Below are positions 24,440 to 34,767 of a DNA stretch of 64,000 bases, one piece after another (within the stretch, counting starts at the first letter, position 1; each line of letters opens with the position of its first letter). The notes below the pieces were generated by a model. That model searched no databases. It was given only the letters and a program-made list of their open reading frames with translations, and was not told the origin of the DNA. Both the position numbers and the translations under genes were made by a program. This DNA is from Streptomyces albipurpureus (GTDB taxonomy: Bacteria; Actinomycetota; Actinomycetes; Streptomycetales; Streptomycetaceae), in contig NZ_JAMQAW010000036.1 in assembly GCF_023701525.1 (NCBI RefSeq), forward strand, positions 366,102 to 430,101, in the 5' to 3' direction.

Positions 24440-25705
24440 ATGTCCACCACCAGCCCCGCCCCGGCGACTCGGAAGAAGTCGGGCACGGGTGCGATGGCCG
24501 TCATGCAGCGCATCGGTCGCAGTTTGATGCTCCCGGTGGCCGTACTACCCGCTGCCGCGCTTCTCGTCCGGCTCGGCAATGACGACATGCTGGGCCGTGC
24601 GTCATTCCCGTCCTTCTTCACCGAGACAGCCGGCTATATGCATGCCGGCGGCAACGCGATCCTCGACAACATGGCGCTCCTGTTCGCGGTCGGTATCGCC
24701 ATCGGCTTCGCGAGGAAAGCGGATGGCTCGACCGCGCTGGCGGCGGTCACCGGCTATCTGGTGTTCAAGAGCGTCCTTGGGACGTTCACCGATGAGAATC
24801 TGCCGAAGGTCGCCGAGGTCATCGACGGTCGGATAGTGATGCGGGAAGCCCCCGTGGACGCGAAAGTCCTCGGCGGTGTGGTGATGGGCCTGGTGGTCGC
24901 CCTGCTCTACCAGCGCTTCTACCGCACCACATTGCCGGACTGGGCGGGATTCTTCGGTGGACGTCGGCTGGTCCCGATTCTCTCCGCGTTCGCGGGACTT
25001 GTCATCGGTATCGCCTTCGGTTTTGTCTGGCCGGTGCTCGGCACCGGTCTGCACAACGCCGGCGGGTGGCTGGTCGACTCGGGGGCCGTGGGCGCGGGAA
25101 TCTTCGGTGTGACCAACCGGGCGCTGATCCCGATCGGTATGCATCACCTACTGAACTCGTTCCCCTGGTTCCAGGCCGGTTCCTACGACGGCAAGAGCGG
25201 CGACATCGCCCGCTTCCTCGCCGGTGACCCCACGGCCGGGCAGTTTATGACCGGCTTCTTCCCGATCATGATGTTCGCCTTGCCCGCCGCCTGTCTGGCG
25301 ATTGTGCACTGCGCCCGGCCGGAGCGGCGCAAGGTCGTCGGCGGCATGATGTTCTCGCTGGCGCTGACGTCATTCGTGACCGGGGTGACGGAGCCGATCG
25401 AGTTCACCTTTATGTTCATCGCCCCCGTGCTGTACGCCGTCCACGCGGTCCTCACCGGTGTCTCTCTGGCACTCACCTGGGGACTCGGAATGAAAGACGG
25501 ATTCGGCTTCTCGGCCGGGGCGATCGATTTCCTACTGAACCTGGGGATCGCATCCAATCCCTGGGGGCTCGCGCTCGTGGGGCTCTGCTTCGCAGCCGTG
25601 TATTACGCGGTGTTCCGATTCGCGATCACCAAGTTCGATCTGCCGACACCGGGACGGGAGTCGGACGACGAACTAGCCGACCTACAGAAGGCGGAGGCCA
25701 CCTAG
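24440..25705 (+). CDS. nagE2: PTS N-acetylglucosamine EIIC permease (NagE2-like)
   Basis: A 421-residue EIIC permease, clearly paralogous to the preceding one over its full length (LPVAVLPAAALLVRLG, GFARKADGSTALAAVTGYLVF, FGVTNRALIPIGMHHLLN, SFVTGVTEPIEFTF). It imports and, with NagF, phosphorylates N-acetylglucosamine from chitin or wall turnover. A GGAGGAA ribosome site precedes the ATG at 24440. Two adjacent dre sites lie about 80-110 bases upstream. A terminator follows. The assignment as NagE2 rather than NagE1 rests on gene order. Confidence 0.92.
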   Translation: MSTTSPAPATRKKSGTGAMAVMQRIGRSLMLPVAVLPAAALLVRLGNDDMLGRASFPSFFTETAGYMHAGGNAILDNMALLFAVGIAIGFARKADGSTALAAVTGYLVFKSVLGTFTDENLPKVAEVIDGRIVMREAPVDAKVLGGVVMGLVVALLYQRFYRTTLPDWAGFFGGRRLVPILSAFAGLVIGIAFGFVWPVLGTGLHNAGGWLVDSGAVGAGIFGVTNRALIPIGMHHLLNSFPWFQAGSYDGKSGDIARFLAGDPTAGQFMTGFFPIMMFALPAACLAIVHCARPERRKVVGGMMFSLALTSFVTGVTEPIEFTFMFIAPVLYAVHAVLTGVSLALTWGLGMKDGFGFSAGAIDFLLNLGIASNPWGLALVGLCFAAVYYAVFRFAITKFDLPTPGRESDDELADLQKAEAT

Positions 25706-25728
25706 GCCGCTCACACCCTCCGCCCGAG

Positions 25729-25759
25729 GCCCCCCGTTCCGCGCCATGGAACCGGGGGC
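25729..25759 (+). terminator. Terminator after nagE2
   Basis: A 12-base stem with one mismatch (25729-25740 with 25748-25759), a 7-base loop and a following TTT lie 24 bases past the nagE2 stop. Confidence 0.75.
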
Positions 25760-25913
25760 TTTGGCCTATGGCGAGCCACCGCGGTCGGTCGAGGGGTAGC
25801 CCGCGCGGCGAAGCGGGCGCCGGCCCCGGCCTCAGCGGACCAGAAACAGATCGGACACCCCCGGATCACGTCCCAGAAGGTGTCCACGGGCTGAGAGCAG
25901 CGTCACCCCGCGC

Positions 25914-26666
25914 TCAGACCTCGTACACCGCACCGGCCGCGGCGATCTCCGCCGGCCCTCGGTACTGCGACCGGGCATCCGCGAGATTGCGCTCCCCATC
26001 GGTCCACGGCGGCACATGGGTCAGCACCAGCCGTCCCACCCCCGCCCGCTGCGCATGGGCGCCGGCCTCACGGCCGTTGAGGTGGAGACCGGGGACGTCT
26101 TCCTTGCCGTAGGTGAAGGAGGCCTCGCAGAGGAAGAGGTCCGCCCCCTCGGCCAGCTCGTCCAGCGCGTCGCAGACTCCGGTGTCACCCGAGTACGTCA
26201 GCGTCCGCCCGGAGTGCTCCAGCCGGACGCCGTAGGCCTCGACGGGGTGGGCGACTCGTTCCGTGCGGACGGAGAACGGGCCGATGTCGAAGCTGCCGGG
26301 CTTGAGGGTGTGGAAGTCGAAGACCTCGCTCATCGAGGAGGGGGAAGGGGTGTCCGCATACGCCGTGGTCAGCCGGTGCTCGGTGCCCTCGGGTCCGTAG
26401 ACCGGAAGGGCATCGCAGCGGCCGCCCTCGTGGCGGTAGTAGCGGGCGACGAAGTACGCGCACATATCGATGCAGTGATCGGCATGCAGATGGCTGAGGA
26501 AGATGGCGTCGAGGTCGTAGAGGCCGATGTGGCGCTGCAGCTCTCCGAGGGCGCCATTGCCCATGTCGAGGAGCAACCGGAAGCCGTCGGCCTCTACGAG
26601 GTAGCTCGAACAGGCCGATTCCGCGGACGGGAACGACCCCGAGCAGCCGACGACGGTGAGCTTCAT
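25914..26666 (-). CDS. MBL-fold metal-dependent hydrolase
   Basis: A 250-residue metallo-beta-lactamase-fold protein of the RNase Z/phosphodiesterase-like group. The metal motif is H59-L-H61-A-D63-H64, with later ligands in YSGDTGVCDALDEL and a His in VLTHVPPW. It begins with the typical beta strand KLTVVGCSGSFP. Members hydrolyse phosphodiesters, including cyclic nucleotides; the substrate here is not known. A GGAGG ribosome site precedes the ATG. It is a single gene between the nag and cys loci. Confidence 0.92.
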   Translation of the reverse strand: MKLTVVGCSGSFPSAESACSSYLVEADGFRLLLDMGNGALGELQRHIGLYDLDAIFLSHLHADHCIDMCAYFVARYYRHEGGRCDALPVYGPEGTEHRLTTAYADTPSPSSMSEVFDFHTLKPGSFDIGPFSVRTERVAHPVEAYGVRLEHSGRTLTYSGDTGVCDALDELAEGADLFLCEASFTYGKEDVPGLHLNGREAGAHAQRAGVGRLVLTHVPPWTDGERNLADARSQYRGPAEIAAAGAVYEV

Positions 26667-27099
26667 GGAGCCTGAACCTCCGTGGACGGGGGAGGGCTGT
26701 GGGTGGTGTGTGTGCGGTGGGTTGAGCGTAAAGCGCGAAAGGGGGTGCCGCTCCTTCGGGGAGGGGGGGTGTGGGGGAACTCACCTGCGCTGTCACCGAT
26801 TCGGAGGGCGTACGGGGGGTGCGGGCAGGAGCGCGCGGGGCGCGAGGGTAGTCAAGAGCCCCACTCCCTCGGTGCGGGAGTGGGGCTCTTGATCGTCTTT
26901 TAGGGATATCCCATGAGCGCTCCGGCCCGGCTCCGGGGCCGGGCCGCATGGGTCGGGCTTCCTCGGGCGGGCCCAGGTGACCACCACGGGGTCCGGGAAA
27001 CCCCCCACCCGGGCCGGGCCTCTCGGGACCTGGTGCGTCAGTCCCGGGATGAGGGCGGCTGGCGCTCGCCGTCCGAAAGGAGCCGGCAGGGAGCCGGGG
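26667..27099. other. Intergenic region between the MBL gene and cysM, 433 bases
   Basis: It contains the strong hairpin at 26853-26891 and, next to 26666, the promoter region of the MBL gene. I see no gene in it. Confidence 0.5.
26853..26891. terminator. Strong hairpin terminator downstream of cysM
   Basis: A perfect 16-base stem (26853-26868 with 26876-26891) with a 7-base loop. The T-rich tail (TCTTTT) is on the plus strand, although the nearest gene ending towards it is cysM on the minus strand; it may act in both directions. Confidence 0.7.
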
Positions 27100-28370
<1,271 letters not shown>

Positions 28371-28482
28371 GGTGTGGGCTCCTGTCGGGACGGTGGCTTG
28401 GGGCGCGCGTCGGGACCCCGCGCGAGGGGTGGTGCTCGTACGGTCAGTCGCGCTCAGCCGGGCGGTGCGGGTGTGGCCTCGG

Positions 28483-28599
28483 TCAGGTCGCGTTCCGGGC
28501 CGTACACATCGCGCTCGCGAGGCGGCACAGGTCGACGTGCAGCCGCGCCACGAGCAGCAGCCTGCTCGGCGTCTTCTCGCTCACGTCATGGGGAACCAT
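28483..28599 (-). CDS. Cysteine-type leader peptide (38 residues)
   Basis: A small frame beginning MVPHDVSEK and containing LLLVARLHVDLCRLASAMC. This R-x-HVDLCR-x-ASAxC pattern is that of the putative leader peptides found ahead of sulfur-assimilation and other genes in streptomycetes. Two cysteine codons near the end would make ribosomes stall when charged tRNA-Cys is short. The ATG lies 6 bases after a TACGAT box, so the message is probably leaderless. It precedes cysO by 112 bases, the right place for attenuation control. Confidence 0.85.
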   Translation of the reverse strand: MVPHDVSEKTPSRLLLVARLHVDLCRLASAMCTARNAT

Positions 28600-28605
28600 G
28601 CGGTC

Positions 28606-28611
28606 ATCGTA
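28606..28611 (-). promoter_or_regulatory. Leaderless-type -10 box of the cys leader peptide
   Basis: On the minus strand TACGAT ends 6 bases before the leader-peptide ATG. This is the likely promoter of the whole leader-cysO-cysM unit. Confidence 0.55.
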
Positions 28612-28734
28612 TCGATTCCCGGTCCGGATTCTGGAGTGTGATCTCGGATGATGGACGCATTCTGCTCATAGTGCGGTCAGCCCGGCGAGCGAGGCGGTTC
28701 CAGGGCCGGGGTTTGGGGTGGTTCACGGGGTGGG

Positions 28735-29157
28735 TCAGTAGGTCTCGACGACCTTGATCTCCTCCTCCGTGATCACGCCGTCCACGATGCGGTACGAGCG
28801 GAACTGGAACGCTCCCACGTCATCGATGTCCGCGGTGGAGACCAGGACGTAGTGCGCGCCCGGCTCGTTGGCGTAGGTGATGTCCGTACGGGAGGGGTAC
28901 GCCTCGGTCGCGGTGTGCGAGTGGTAGATGATCACCGGCTCTTCGTCGTTGTCGTCCATCTCCCGGTAGAGCTTGAGGAGATCCGCGGAGTCGAACTCGT
29001 AGAAGGTGGGCGACCGGGCCGCGTTCAGCATGGGGATGAAGCGTTCGGGGCGGCCCTGGCCCGCGGGCCCGGCGACGACGCCGCACGCCTCGTCGGGGTG
29101 GTCGGCGCGGGAGTGCGCCACGATCTGGTCGTAGAGGGCCTGGGTGAGAGTCAACAT
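28735..29157 (-). CDS. mec: Mec-type JAMM metallopeptidase
   Basis: A 140-residue zinc peptidase of the JAB1/MPN/Mov34 family. The JAMM residues are in place: Glu23 in PDEACGVVAG, His79 and His81 in YHSHTATEAYPSRTD, and Asp92. In the known Mec/CysO/CysM route this enzyme releases cysteine from CysO-cysteine; here it may also remove the tail of the CysO precursor. It is on the same strand as cysO-cysM but separated by the leader-peptide gene and its promoter, so cysO-cysM can be regulated separately. Confidence 0.93.
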   Translation of the reverse strand: MLTLTQALYDQIVAHSRADHPDEACGVVAGPAGQGRPERFIPMLNAARSPTFYEFDSADLLKLYREMDDNDEEPVIIYHSHTATEAYPSRTDITYANEPGAHYVLVSTADIDDVGAFQFRSYRIVDGVITEEEIKVVETY

Positions 29158-29220
29158 GCCGATCAGGATAAGCAGGCCGCCCAGCCGCCGAGCCGGGTGC
29201 CGGTGCGGCGTTTGGCACGA

Positions 29221-29276
29221 GCGGCACGCTGGGCGGTCGCGTACCGTCCCCCGGTACGCGACCGCCCCCGTGCCGC
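29221..29276 (-). terminator. Very long hairpin after the amino acid permease gene
   Basis: A 16-base perfect inner stem (29231-29246 with 29252-29267, loop TCCCC) is extended by an 8-base outer stem (29221-29228 with 29269-29276) across a small internal loop. It lies between the permease stop and the mec start. Confidence 0.75.
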
Positions 29277-29422
29277 ATTGCCCGCCACGGCTCTTCGGCC
29301 GCAGCCGCACTCCTCTGGCCTGGGGGTTCCGGGTTTCCTGGCGCCGGCCGGAGCGGGCTGCCCGTGGTCAGGCCGGAGCGGGCTGTTCTCGGAGCGGGTT
29401 TCTCAGTGTCAGAACCCCGCGG

Positions 29423-30901
29423 TCAGCGCTTGATGAACGCCGCGCCCTGCGGGTTGCGCTTCTTGAGCGTCAGAAAGGCGACGGCCAGGCCCAGGGCCCA
29501 GAGCGGGGCGAAGTAGAGCGAGATCCGGGCTTCCTTGTCGATGCCCATCATCACCACCACCATGCCGATGAAGGCGAGTGCGAACCAACTGGTCCAGGGG
29601 GCACCGGGAGCCTTGAAGGACGACTGCGGCAACTCTCCCCGGTCGGCCTTGGCCCGGTAGCGGATCTGGCTGATCAGGATCATGACCCAGGCCCACATAC
29701 CGGAGATGGTGGCGAAGGAGACCACCTTGTTGAAGGCTTCCCCGGGCCACTGGTAGTTGATCCAGACGCCGATCATCATCAGCCCGGCGGAGAAGGTGGT
29801 GCCGATGAGCGGGGTGCCGTTCCTGGTGAGCCGGGTGAAGAGCCTGGGGCCCTGGCTGTTGAGGGCGAGGTCGCGCAGCATCCGACCGGTCGAGTACATG
29901 CCCGAGTTGCAGGACGACAGGGCCGCGGTCAGAACGACGAAGTTGACGATGCCCGCGCCCACGGCGAGGCCCATCTTGTCGAAGGCGGCGACGAACGGCG
30001 AGATCCCGGGCTGGAAGTTCGTCCAGGACACCACGGAGAGGATCATGGTCAGGGCGCCGATGTAGAAGACGGCGATCCGCCATGGGACGGTGTTGATGGC
30101 CTTGGGCAGGGTCTTCTCGGGGTCCTTGGACTCGCCCGCGGTGACTCCGACCAGTTCCACGGCGAGGAAGGCGAACATCACGATCTGAAGCGTCATCAGC
30201 GTGCCGCCGATGCCCTTGGGGAAGAAGCCGCCGTCGCTCCACAGCAGGGAGACTGACGCGGTGTCACCGGCGTCGGAGAAGCCGAGGGTCAGAATGCCCA
30301 GACAGATGAGGATCATCCCGACGATGGCGGTGACCTTCACCATGGAGAACCAGAACTCCAGTTCACCGAAGAGCTTCACGGAGATCAGGTTCGCGCCGTA
30401 GAGCACCAGGGTGAAGATCAGTGCGGAGATCCATTGGGGGATGTCGAACCAGTAGGTCATGTACTGGGCCGCGGCTGTCACCTCGGTCATTCCGGTGACG
30501 ACCCAGAACAGCCAGTACGTCCAACCGGTGGCGAATCCGGCGAAGGGGCCGATGAACTCGCGGGCGTACTCCGAGAACGAGCCCGCGACCGGGCGGTACA
30601 TCAGCAGTTCGCCCAGCGCCCGCATGATGAAGAAGATGACCAGGCCCGCGATGGCGTAGGCCAGGATGAGGCTGGGGCCGGCCTTGGAGATGGCTTTGCC
30701 CGCGCCCAGGAAGAGTCCGGTGCCGATCGCCCCGCCGATGGCGATCATCTGGATCTGTCGGGCACCGAGTGCGCGGTGGTATCCCTGATCCGACTGGTGA
30801 TCCGGCCCGCCTGCCGGGCCAGTGGCGGGCGAAGCCGGCGGGGCTGCGACATCACCCGGTCCGGGTGGCCTGTTCTCGTCGCCGACCTGCACTGAAGTCA
30901 T
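29423..30901 (-). CDS. Amino acid permease of the AAT (APC superfamily) type
   Basis: A 492-residue transporter with a 40-residue hydrophilic leader and twelve predicted membrane helices. The signature IAIGGAIGTGLFLGAGKAISKAGPS and GELLMYRPVAGSFSEYAREF in the first part are characteristic of the AAT family (CycA, GabP, AnsP, ProY). The exact amino acid cannot be told from sequence alone. It is a proton symporter by family. Its long 5' region is AT-richer than its surroundings. It lies next to mec but is separated by a strong terminator. Confidence 0.93.
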   Translation of the reverse strand: MTSVQVGDENRPPGPGDVAAPPASPATGPAGGPDHQSDQGYHRALGARQIQMIAIGGAIGTGLFLGAGKAISKAGPSLILAYAIAGLVIFFIMRALGELLMYRPVAGSFSEYAREFIGPFAGFATGWTYWLFWVVTGMTEVTAAAQYMTYWFDIPQWISALIFTLVLYGANLISVKLFGELEFWFSMVKVTAIVGMILICLGILTLGFSDAGDTASVSLLWSDGGFFPKGIGGTLMTLQIVMFAFLAVELVGVTAGESKDPEKTLPKAINTVPWRIAVFYIGALTMILSVVSWTNFQPGISPFVAAFDKMGLAVGAGIVNFVVLTAALSSCNSGMYSTGRMLRDLALNSQGPRLFTRLTRNGTPLIGTTFSAGLMMIGVWINYQWPGEAFNKVVSFATISGMWAWVMILISQIRYRAKADRGELPQSSFKAPGAPWTSWFALAFIGMVVVMMGIDKEARISLYFAPLWALGLAVAFLTLKKRNPQGAAFIKR

Positions 30902-31459
30902 AGTGATTGCGCCCTTTCTCCATGCTGGTCCGCCCCCGCCGCGGCTGGCGCGCGGGCGCGGACCAGGTCCTGATCCCCCCGGATATGGATGGAGTGCTAC
31001 CGGCGGTCAGCCGGGTCAAGCACCGCCGGGACAGTGGGTGGCGCCCCTGGCGGTCGTGCAGATCTATCACGCTCGTTCGAAAGATCGATGGCAGTGGATG
31101 TGGGGCACACCACAGACATAAACGGATAAACGTCCCCTGGCACGGCAAACAGCGCCGAACAGGTGACGTGATCGTTATCCGGATTTGAGCGTCCGCTGAG
31201 CGTTGTGAGTGTGAGTGAAGCGGCCATGGTCGACGCTCGGGTACCCCACCGCGCGGACCGCGAACCGATGACTCTGGGCAACACGGAAAGGGCCCTTCTC
31301 CGATGTGTGTCCCGTATCGGAGAAGGGCCCTTCGGCAATCTGAGGAGGTCAGGGGAGCGGCTAGCCGGGCGCGGGGACCGCCGACCACCGCTGCCTCACG
31401 ACATCAGGCGTCAGGCGTCAGGCGTCAGGCATCAGGCATCAGGCATCAGGCATCAGGCA
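30902..31459. other. Intergenic region upstream of the permease, 558 bases
   Basis: It contains the promoter region of the permease, which is AT-richer between 31060 and 31190 (with the repeated TAAACG motif near 31120), a strong terminator at 31288-31332, and most of a heptamer tandem repeat from 31400. No gene is apparent. Confidence 0.5.
31288..31332 (-). terminator. Terminator after the clpS-DUF2017 operon
   Basis: A 17-base perfect stem (31288-31304 with 31316-31332) with an 11-base loop lies about 130 bases past the DUF2017 stop, with a TTT on the minus-strand 3' side. Confidence 0.75.
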
Positions 31460-31476
31460 TCAGGCATCAGGCGTCA
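31400..31476. repeat. Heptamer tandem repeat covering the DUF2017 stop codon
   Basis: Ten perfect or near-perfect units of GGCRTCA (31407-31476) plus one degenerate unit (31400-31406): three GGCGTCA, six GGCATCA and one GGCGTCA. On the minus strand the unit is TGAYGCC, and the DUF2017 stop TGA (31460-31462) is one of its TGAs. Because seven is not divisible by three, TGA appears in all three frames. Confidence 0.92.
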
Positions 31477-32059
31477 GCGTCTCAACGAGCGTCTCCTGGA
31501 GCGCGCCGAGCCAGAGGTAGGCCATCACCATCGGCTTCCGCGGGTCGGAGTCCGGCAGCTGGTAGAGGTCGCCGTTCTCGTCGTCGTCGGAGACGTCGAG
31601 CCGGGTTCCGATGGTGATCCGCAGGTCGTTGAGCGCCCCGAGCCAGTGCAGGGCGTCATCGGCCGTCAGCTTGAGTACGGCCCCGCCATCGCCGTTCGCG
31701 GTCAGCTGGTCCAGGGTCCTGACGACACAGAGCACGTCCGCGCGCTTGCGGGAGCGCAGATCGTTCTCGGTGAACCGTCTGAACTCGGCGGAGGCGGCCT
31801 GGAGCTCATCGGTCTGGTCCTTGGCGTCCGGACCGAGGTACGCCTCGGGGAAGAGGCGGGCCAGTGCCGGGTCGCTGGGAGGCTCGGTGGGCCCCTCCGT
31901 GAACAGGGCGGCCAGTGGGTCCTCGCCCTCGACCGGCTCCTCACCCGGCCCGAGCAGCTCCAGTAGCTGTACGGCCAGGGACCGGATGATGGCGATCTCG
32001 ACCTCGTCGAGCGCGACGGCCGACCCGCCGCCGGGAATCGCCTCGAACTGTCCCGCCAT
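31460..32059 (-). CDS. DUF2017 protein, ClpS operon partner
   Basis: A 199-residue cytoplasmic helical protein of the DUF2017 family, which in actinobacteria is encoded directly after clpS. Recognisable blocks are GGGSAVALDEVEIAIIRSLAVQLLELL, DPALARLFPEAYL, and MVMAYLWLGALQETLVETL at the C-terminus. Its function is unknown; the invariant position suggests a link to ClpS/ClpCP-dependent proteolysis. The start ATG overlaps the clpS stop (ATGA). The last codons and stop lie in a heptamer tandem repeat. Confidence 0.93.
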   Translation of the reverse strand: MAGQFEAIPGGGSAVALDEVEIAIIRSLAVQLLELLGPGEEPVEGEDPLAALFTEGPTEPPSDPALARLFPEAYLGPDAKDQTDELQAASAEFRRFTENDLRSRKRADVLCVVRTLDQLTANGDGGAVLKLTADDALHWLGALNDLRITIGTRLDVSDDDENGDLYQLPDSDPRKPMVMAYLWLGALQETLVETLTPDA

Positions 32060-32373
32060 CAGTTGCGGTCCTGGGAGAGGGTCGCCCACAGCCCGTAACC
32101 GTGCATGGCCTGCACATCGCGTTCCATCTCCTCGCGACTACCGCTGGAGACCACGGCACGGCCCTTGTGGTGGACGTCGAGCATCAGTTTGCGCGCCTTG
32201 TCCTTGGAGTAACCGAAGTACGCCTGGAACACATAGGTGACATAGCTCATCAGATTGACCGGGTCGTTGTGGACGAGCGTCACCCACGGCACGTCCGGCT
32301 CGGGAACAGCGAACGGTTTCTCCGCCGACTCGGTGCGTTCGATCTCAGTGGGAGCAACACTCACCTGGTCCAT
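32059..32373 (-). CDS. clpS: ATP-dependent Clp protease adaptor ClpS
   Basis: A 104-residue adaptor that delivers N-degron substrates to the Clp ATPase. The family core is complete: [56 protein letters not shown], including the N-degron pocket residues in HNDPVNLM and the His of VHHKG. The ATG at 32373 was used; an in-frame GTG three codons later is equally reasonable, as no clear ribosome site is present. It is the first gene of an overlapping pair with DUF2017 and is divergent from pncB. Confidence 0.95.
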   Translation of the reverse strand: MDQVSVAPTEIERTESAEKPFAVPEPDVPWVTLVHNDPVNLMSYVTYVFQAYFGYSKDKARKLMLDVHHKGRAVVSSGSREEMERDVQAMHGYGLWATLSQDRN

Positions 32374-32612
32374 GCTGCCACTCACCGGGCCCCAACGCAC
32401 AAACGGCCCCCCGCGTCCCAGCCATCCAGACCCCACCGTTGACCCTCCGTAACAACCCCGCACCCCTGAGTTCCGGCCGCCCTGGAAGGGGTGCCGGACC
32501 TCCGCATCAGGCCATCTCGTCACTTTGACGAAATGTGGGGTAGCATCCTGGCCATGGCTGGATCGCCCGGGGTCTTCCGGGCTCCCACAACGAAAGCGTG
32601 AGGTTGAGTGTC

Positions 32613-33941
32613 GTGAACACTGCGGACCTAGGTCTCCCGGTGGACGTCCCGTCGACGGCCCTCTTCACCGACCAGTACGAGTTCACGATGGTCCAGGCGG
32701 CCCTGAAGGCGGGCACCGCCGACCGCCGCTCGGTCTTCGAGGTCTTCACCCGCAGACTTCCCGGCGGACGGCGCTACGGCGTGATCGCCGGCACCGGACG
32801 GGTACTGGACGCGGTGGAGAACTTCCGCTTCGACGCGGATGTGCTCGGCTTCCTCCAGGCGCAGAAGATCGTCGACGAGCCGACCCTGGAATGGCTCTCC
32901 ACCTACCGCTTCAGCGGTGACATCTGGGGCTACCCGGAGGGCGAGGTGTACTTCCCCGGCTCGCCCATCCTGCGCGTCGAAGGCTCCTTCGCCGAGTGCG
33001 TGCTGCTGGAGACGGTGATCCTCTCCATCCTCAACCACGATTCGGCCATCGCCGCCGCGGCCTCCCGGATGTCCGCCGCCGCAGGTGGCCGCCGGCTGAT
33101 CGAGATGGGCGCCCGCCGCACCCATGAGCTCTCCGCGGTGGCCTCCGCCCGGGCCGCGTACGTCGGCGGCTTTGACTCCACATCCGATCTGGCGGCCGGC
33201 TTCCGCTACGCCATCCCCACCGTCGGCACCAGCGCCCACGCCTTCACCCTGCTGCACGACAGCGAGCGCGACGCCTTCCAGGCACAGGTCGAATCCCTCG
33301 GCCGGGGCACCACCCTGCTGATCGACACCTATGACGTGGCCGAAGCGGTCCGTACCGCCGTCGAGATCGCCGGCCCCGAGCTCGGAGCGGTACGGATCGA
33401 CTCCGGTGATCTGCTGCTCGTCGCCCACCGGGTGCGCCAGCAGCTCGATGAGCTCGGCGCGCAGCAGACCAGGATCGTGGTCACATCCGATCTGGACGAG
33501 TACGCCATCGCCTCGCTGGCCGCCGCGCCGGTGGACGCGTACGGAGTCGGTACCCAGTTGGTCACCGGCAGTGGCCATCCGACCTGTTCCATGGTCTACA
33601 AACTGGTCGCCCGCGCCAGGTCCGCCGACCCGGCCGCCCCGCTGGAGGCGGTGGCGAAGAAGTCGCTGGGGGCCAAGTCCTCGATCGGCGGACGCAAGTG
33701 GGCGGCGCGCCGGGTGGACGCCGAGGGGATCGCCGAGGCCGAGGTGGTCGGTCTGGGGCCGGTGCCGGCGGATCTCGTGGAGCGACAGCTCCTGGTGGAG
33801 CTGGTCAAGAACGGCGAGATCCTCGGTCGTGAGTCACTGGAGACGGCTCGCCAGCGCCATATCTCAGCCAGGGCGGGACTGCCGATGTCGGCCATCCAGC
33901 TCTCTCGGGGTGAACCTGTACTCCCGACGGAGTATGTATGA
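32613..33941 (+). CDS. pncB: Nicotinate phosphoribosyltransferase
   Basis: A 442-residue enzyme that converts nicotinate and PRPP to nicotinate mononucleotide in NAD salvage. Motifs include [15 protein letters not shown] at the N-terminus, the active-site His region [26 protein letters not shown], and VRIDSGDL. The GTG at 32613 was chosen because GAGG is 9 bases upstream; GTG at 32598 is an alternative. The next plus-strand gene is pncA, which makes its substrate, so two consecutive steps of salvage are encoded side by side. Confidence 0.95.
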   Translation: MNTADLGLPVDVPSTALFTDQYEFTMVQAALKAGTADRRSVFEVFTRRLPGGRRYGVIAGTGRVLDAVENFRFDADVLGFLQAQKIVDEPTLEWLSTYRFSGDIWGYPEGEVYFPGSPILRVEGSFAECVLLETVILSILNHDSAIAAAASRMSAAAGGRRLIEMGARRTHELSAVASARAAYVGGFDSTSDLAAGFRYAIPTVGTSAHAFTLLHDSERDAFQAQVESLGRGTTLLIDTYDVAEAVRTAVEIAGPELGAVRIDSGDLLLVAHRVRQQLDELGAQQTRIVVTSDLDEYAIASLAAAPVDAYGVGTQLVTGSGHPTCSMVYKLVARARSADPAAPLEAVAKKSLGAKSSIGGRKWAARRVDAEGIAEAEVVGLGPVPADLVERQLLVELVKNGEILGRESLETARQRHISARAGLPMSAIQLSRGEPVLPTEYV

Positions 33942-34041
33942 CCTACGTATGAACTGAGCATCGGTGGGGAGCCTTTTCCTTGACCCCTCCTGCCGTCGTG
34001 AAGCCCAGCAGCACGCCCAGCACTCCGTAAGGACAGCCGCC

Positions 34042-34629
34042 ATGCACCGCGCCTTGATCGTCGTCGACGTTCAGAACGACTTCTGCGAAGGCGGCAGCCT
34101 CGCGGTGACGGGAGGTGCCGAGGTCGCCGCAGCCATCACCGACCTGATCGGCCAGACCGTGCCCGCCGGCTACCGCCATGTCGTCGCCACCCGCGACCAT
34201 CACATCGACCCGGGTGACCACTTCTCCGAGACGCCGGACTATGTGAACAGCTGGCCGCGCCACTGTGTCGCCGGCACGGAGGGGGTGGGCTTCCACCCCA
34301 ACTTCGCGCCGGCCGTCGCGTCCGGCGCGGTCGACGCGGTCTTCGACAAGGGCGCCTACGAAGCGGCGTACAGCGGTTTCGAAGGCGCCGACGAGAACGG
34401 CATGACCCTGGCGCAGTGGCTGCGGGACCACGAGGTCACCGAGGTGGATGTGGTGGGCATCGCCACCGACCACTGCGTCAAGGCCACCGCGCTCGACGCC
34501 GCCCGGGAGGGCTTCACCACCCAGGTGCTGCTGGATCTCACCGCGGCGGTCTCCCAGGAGACGACGGAGCGCGCACTGCGGGATCTACGGACGGCCGGCG
34601 TCCAGGTGTCGGGCAAGCCGGTGGAGTAA
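34042..34629 (+). CDS. pncA: Nicotinamidase
   Basis: A 195-residue cysteine hydrolase that deamidates nicotinamide to nicotinate. The catalytic triad is Asp9 (VVDVQNDF), Lys103 (VFDKGAY) and Cys145 (TDHCVKATA), and the metal site is around Asp52-His54. An AAGGA ribosome site precedes the ATG. It follows pncB by 100 bases on the same strand. A bidirectional hairpin lies after it. Confidence 0.96.
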   Translation: MHRALIVVDVQNDFCEGGSLAVTGGAEVAAAITDLIGQTVPAGYRHVVATRDHHIDPGDHFSETPDYVNSWPRHCVAGTEGVGFHPNFAPAVASGAVDAVFDKGAYEAAYSGFEGADENGMTLAQWLRDHEVTEVDVVGIATDHCVKATALDAAREGFTTQVLLDLTAAVSQETTERALRDLRTAGVQVSGKPVE

Positions 34630-34714
34630 GCCCCACGGCCCTCCCCACCGCCCTCCTGCGGGCGGGCCGCCGGGGCATCCCCGTAGCTCCTGGCCCGAGG
34701 GCCGAGGGTACTTC

Positions 34715-34740
34715 CGCGCAGGGCCCACAGGCCCTGCGCG
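34715..34740. terminator. Bidirectional terminator between pncA and the 120-residue protein gene
   Basis: An 11-base perfect stem (34715-34725 with 34730-34740) and loop CACA lie between two convergent genes. Confidence 0.75.
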
Positions 34741-34767
34741 CTCCTGCGGTCTGAGGCGGTTACGGCG

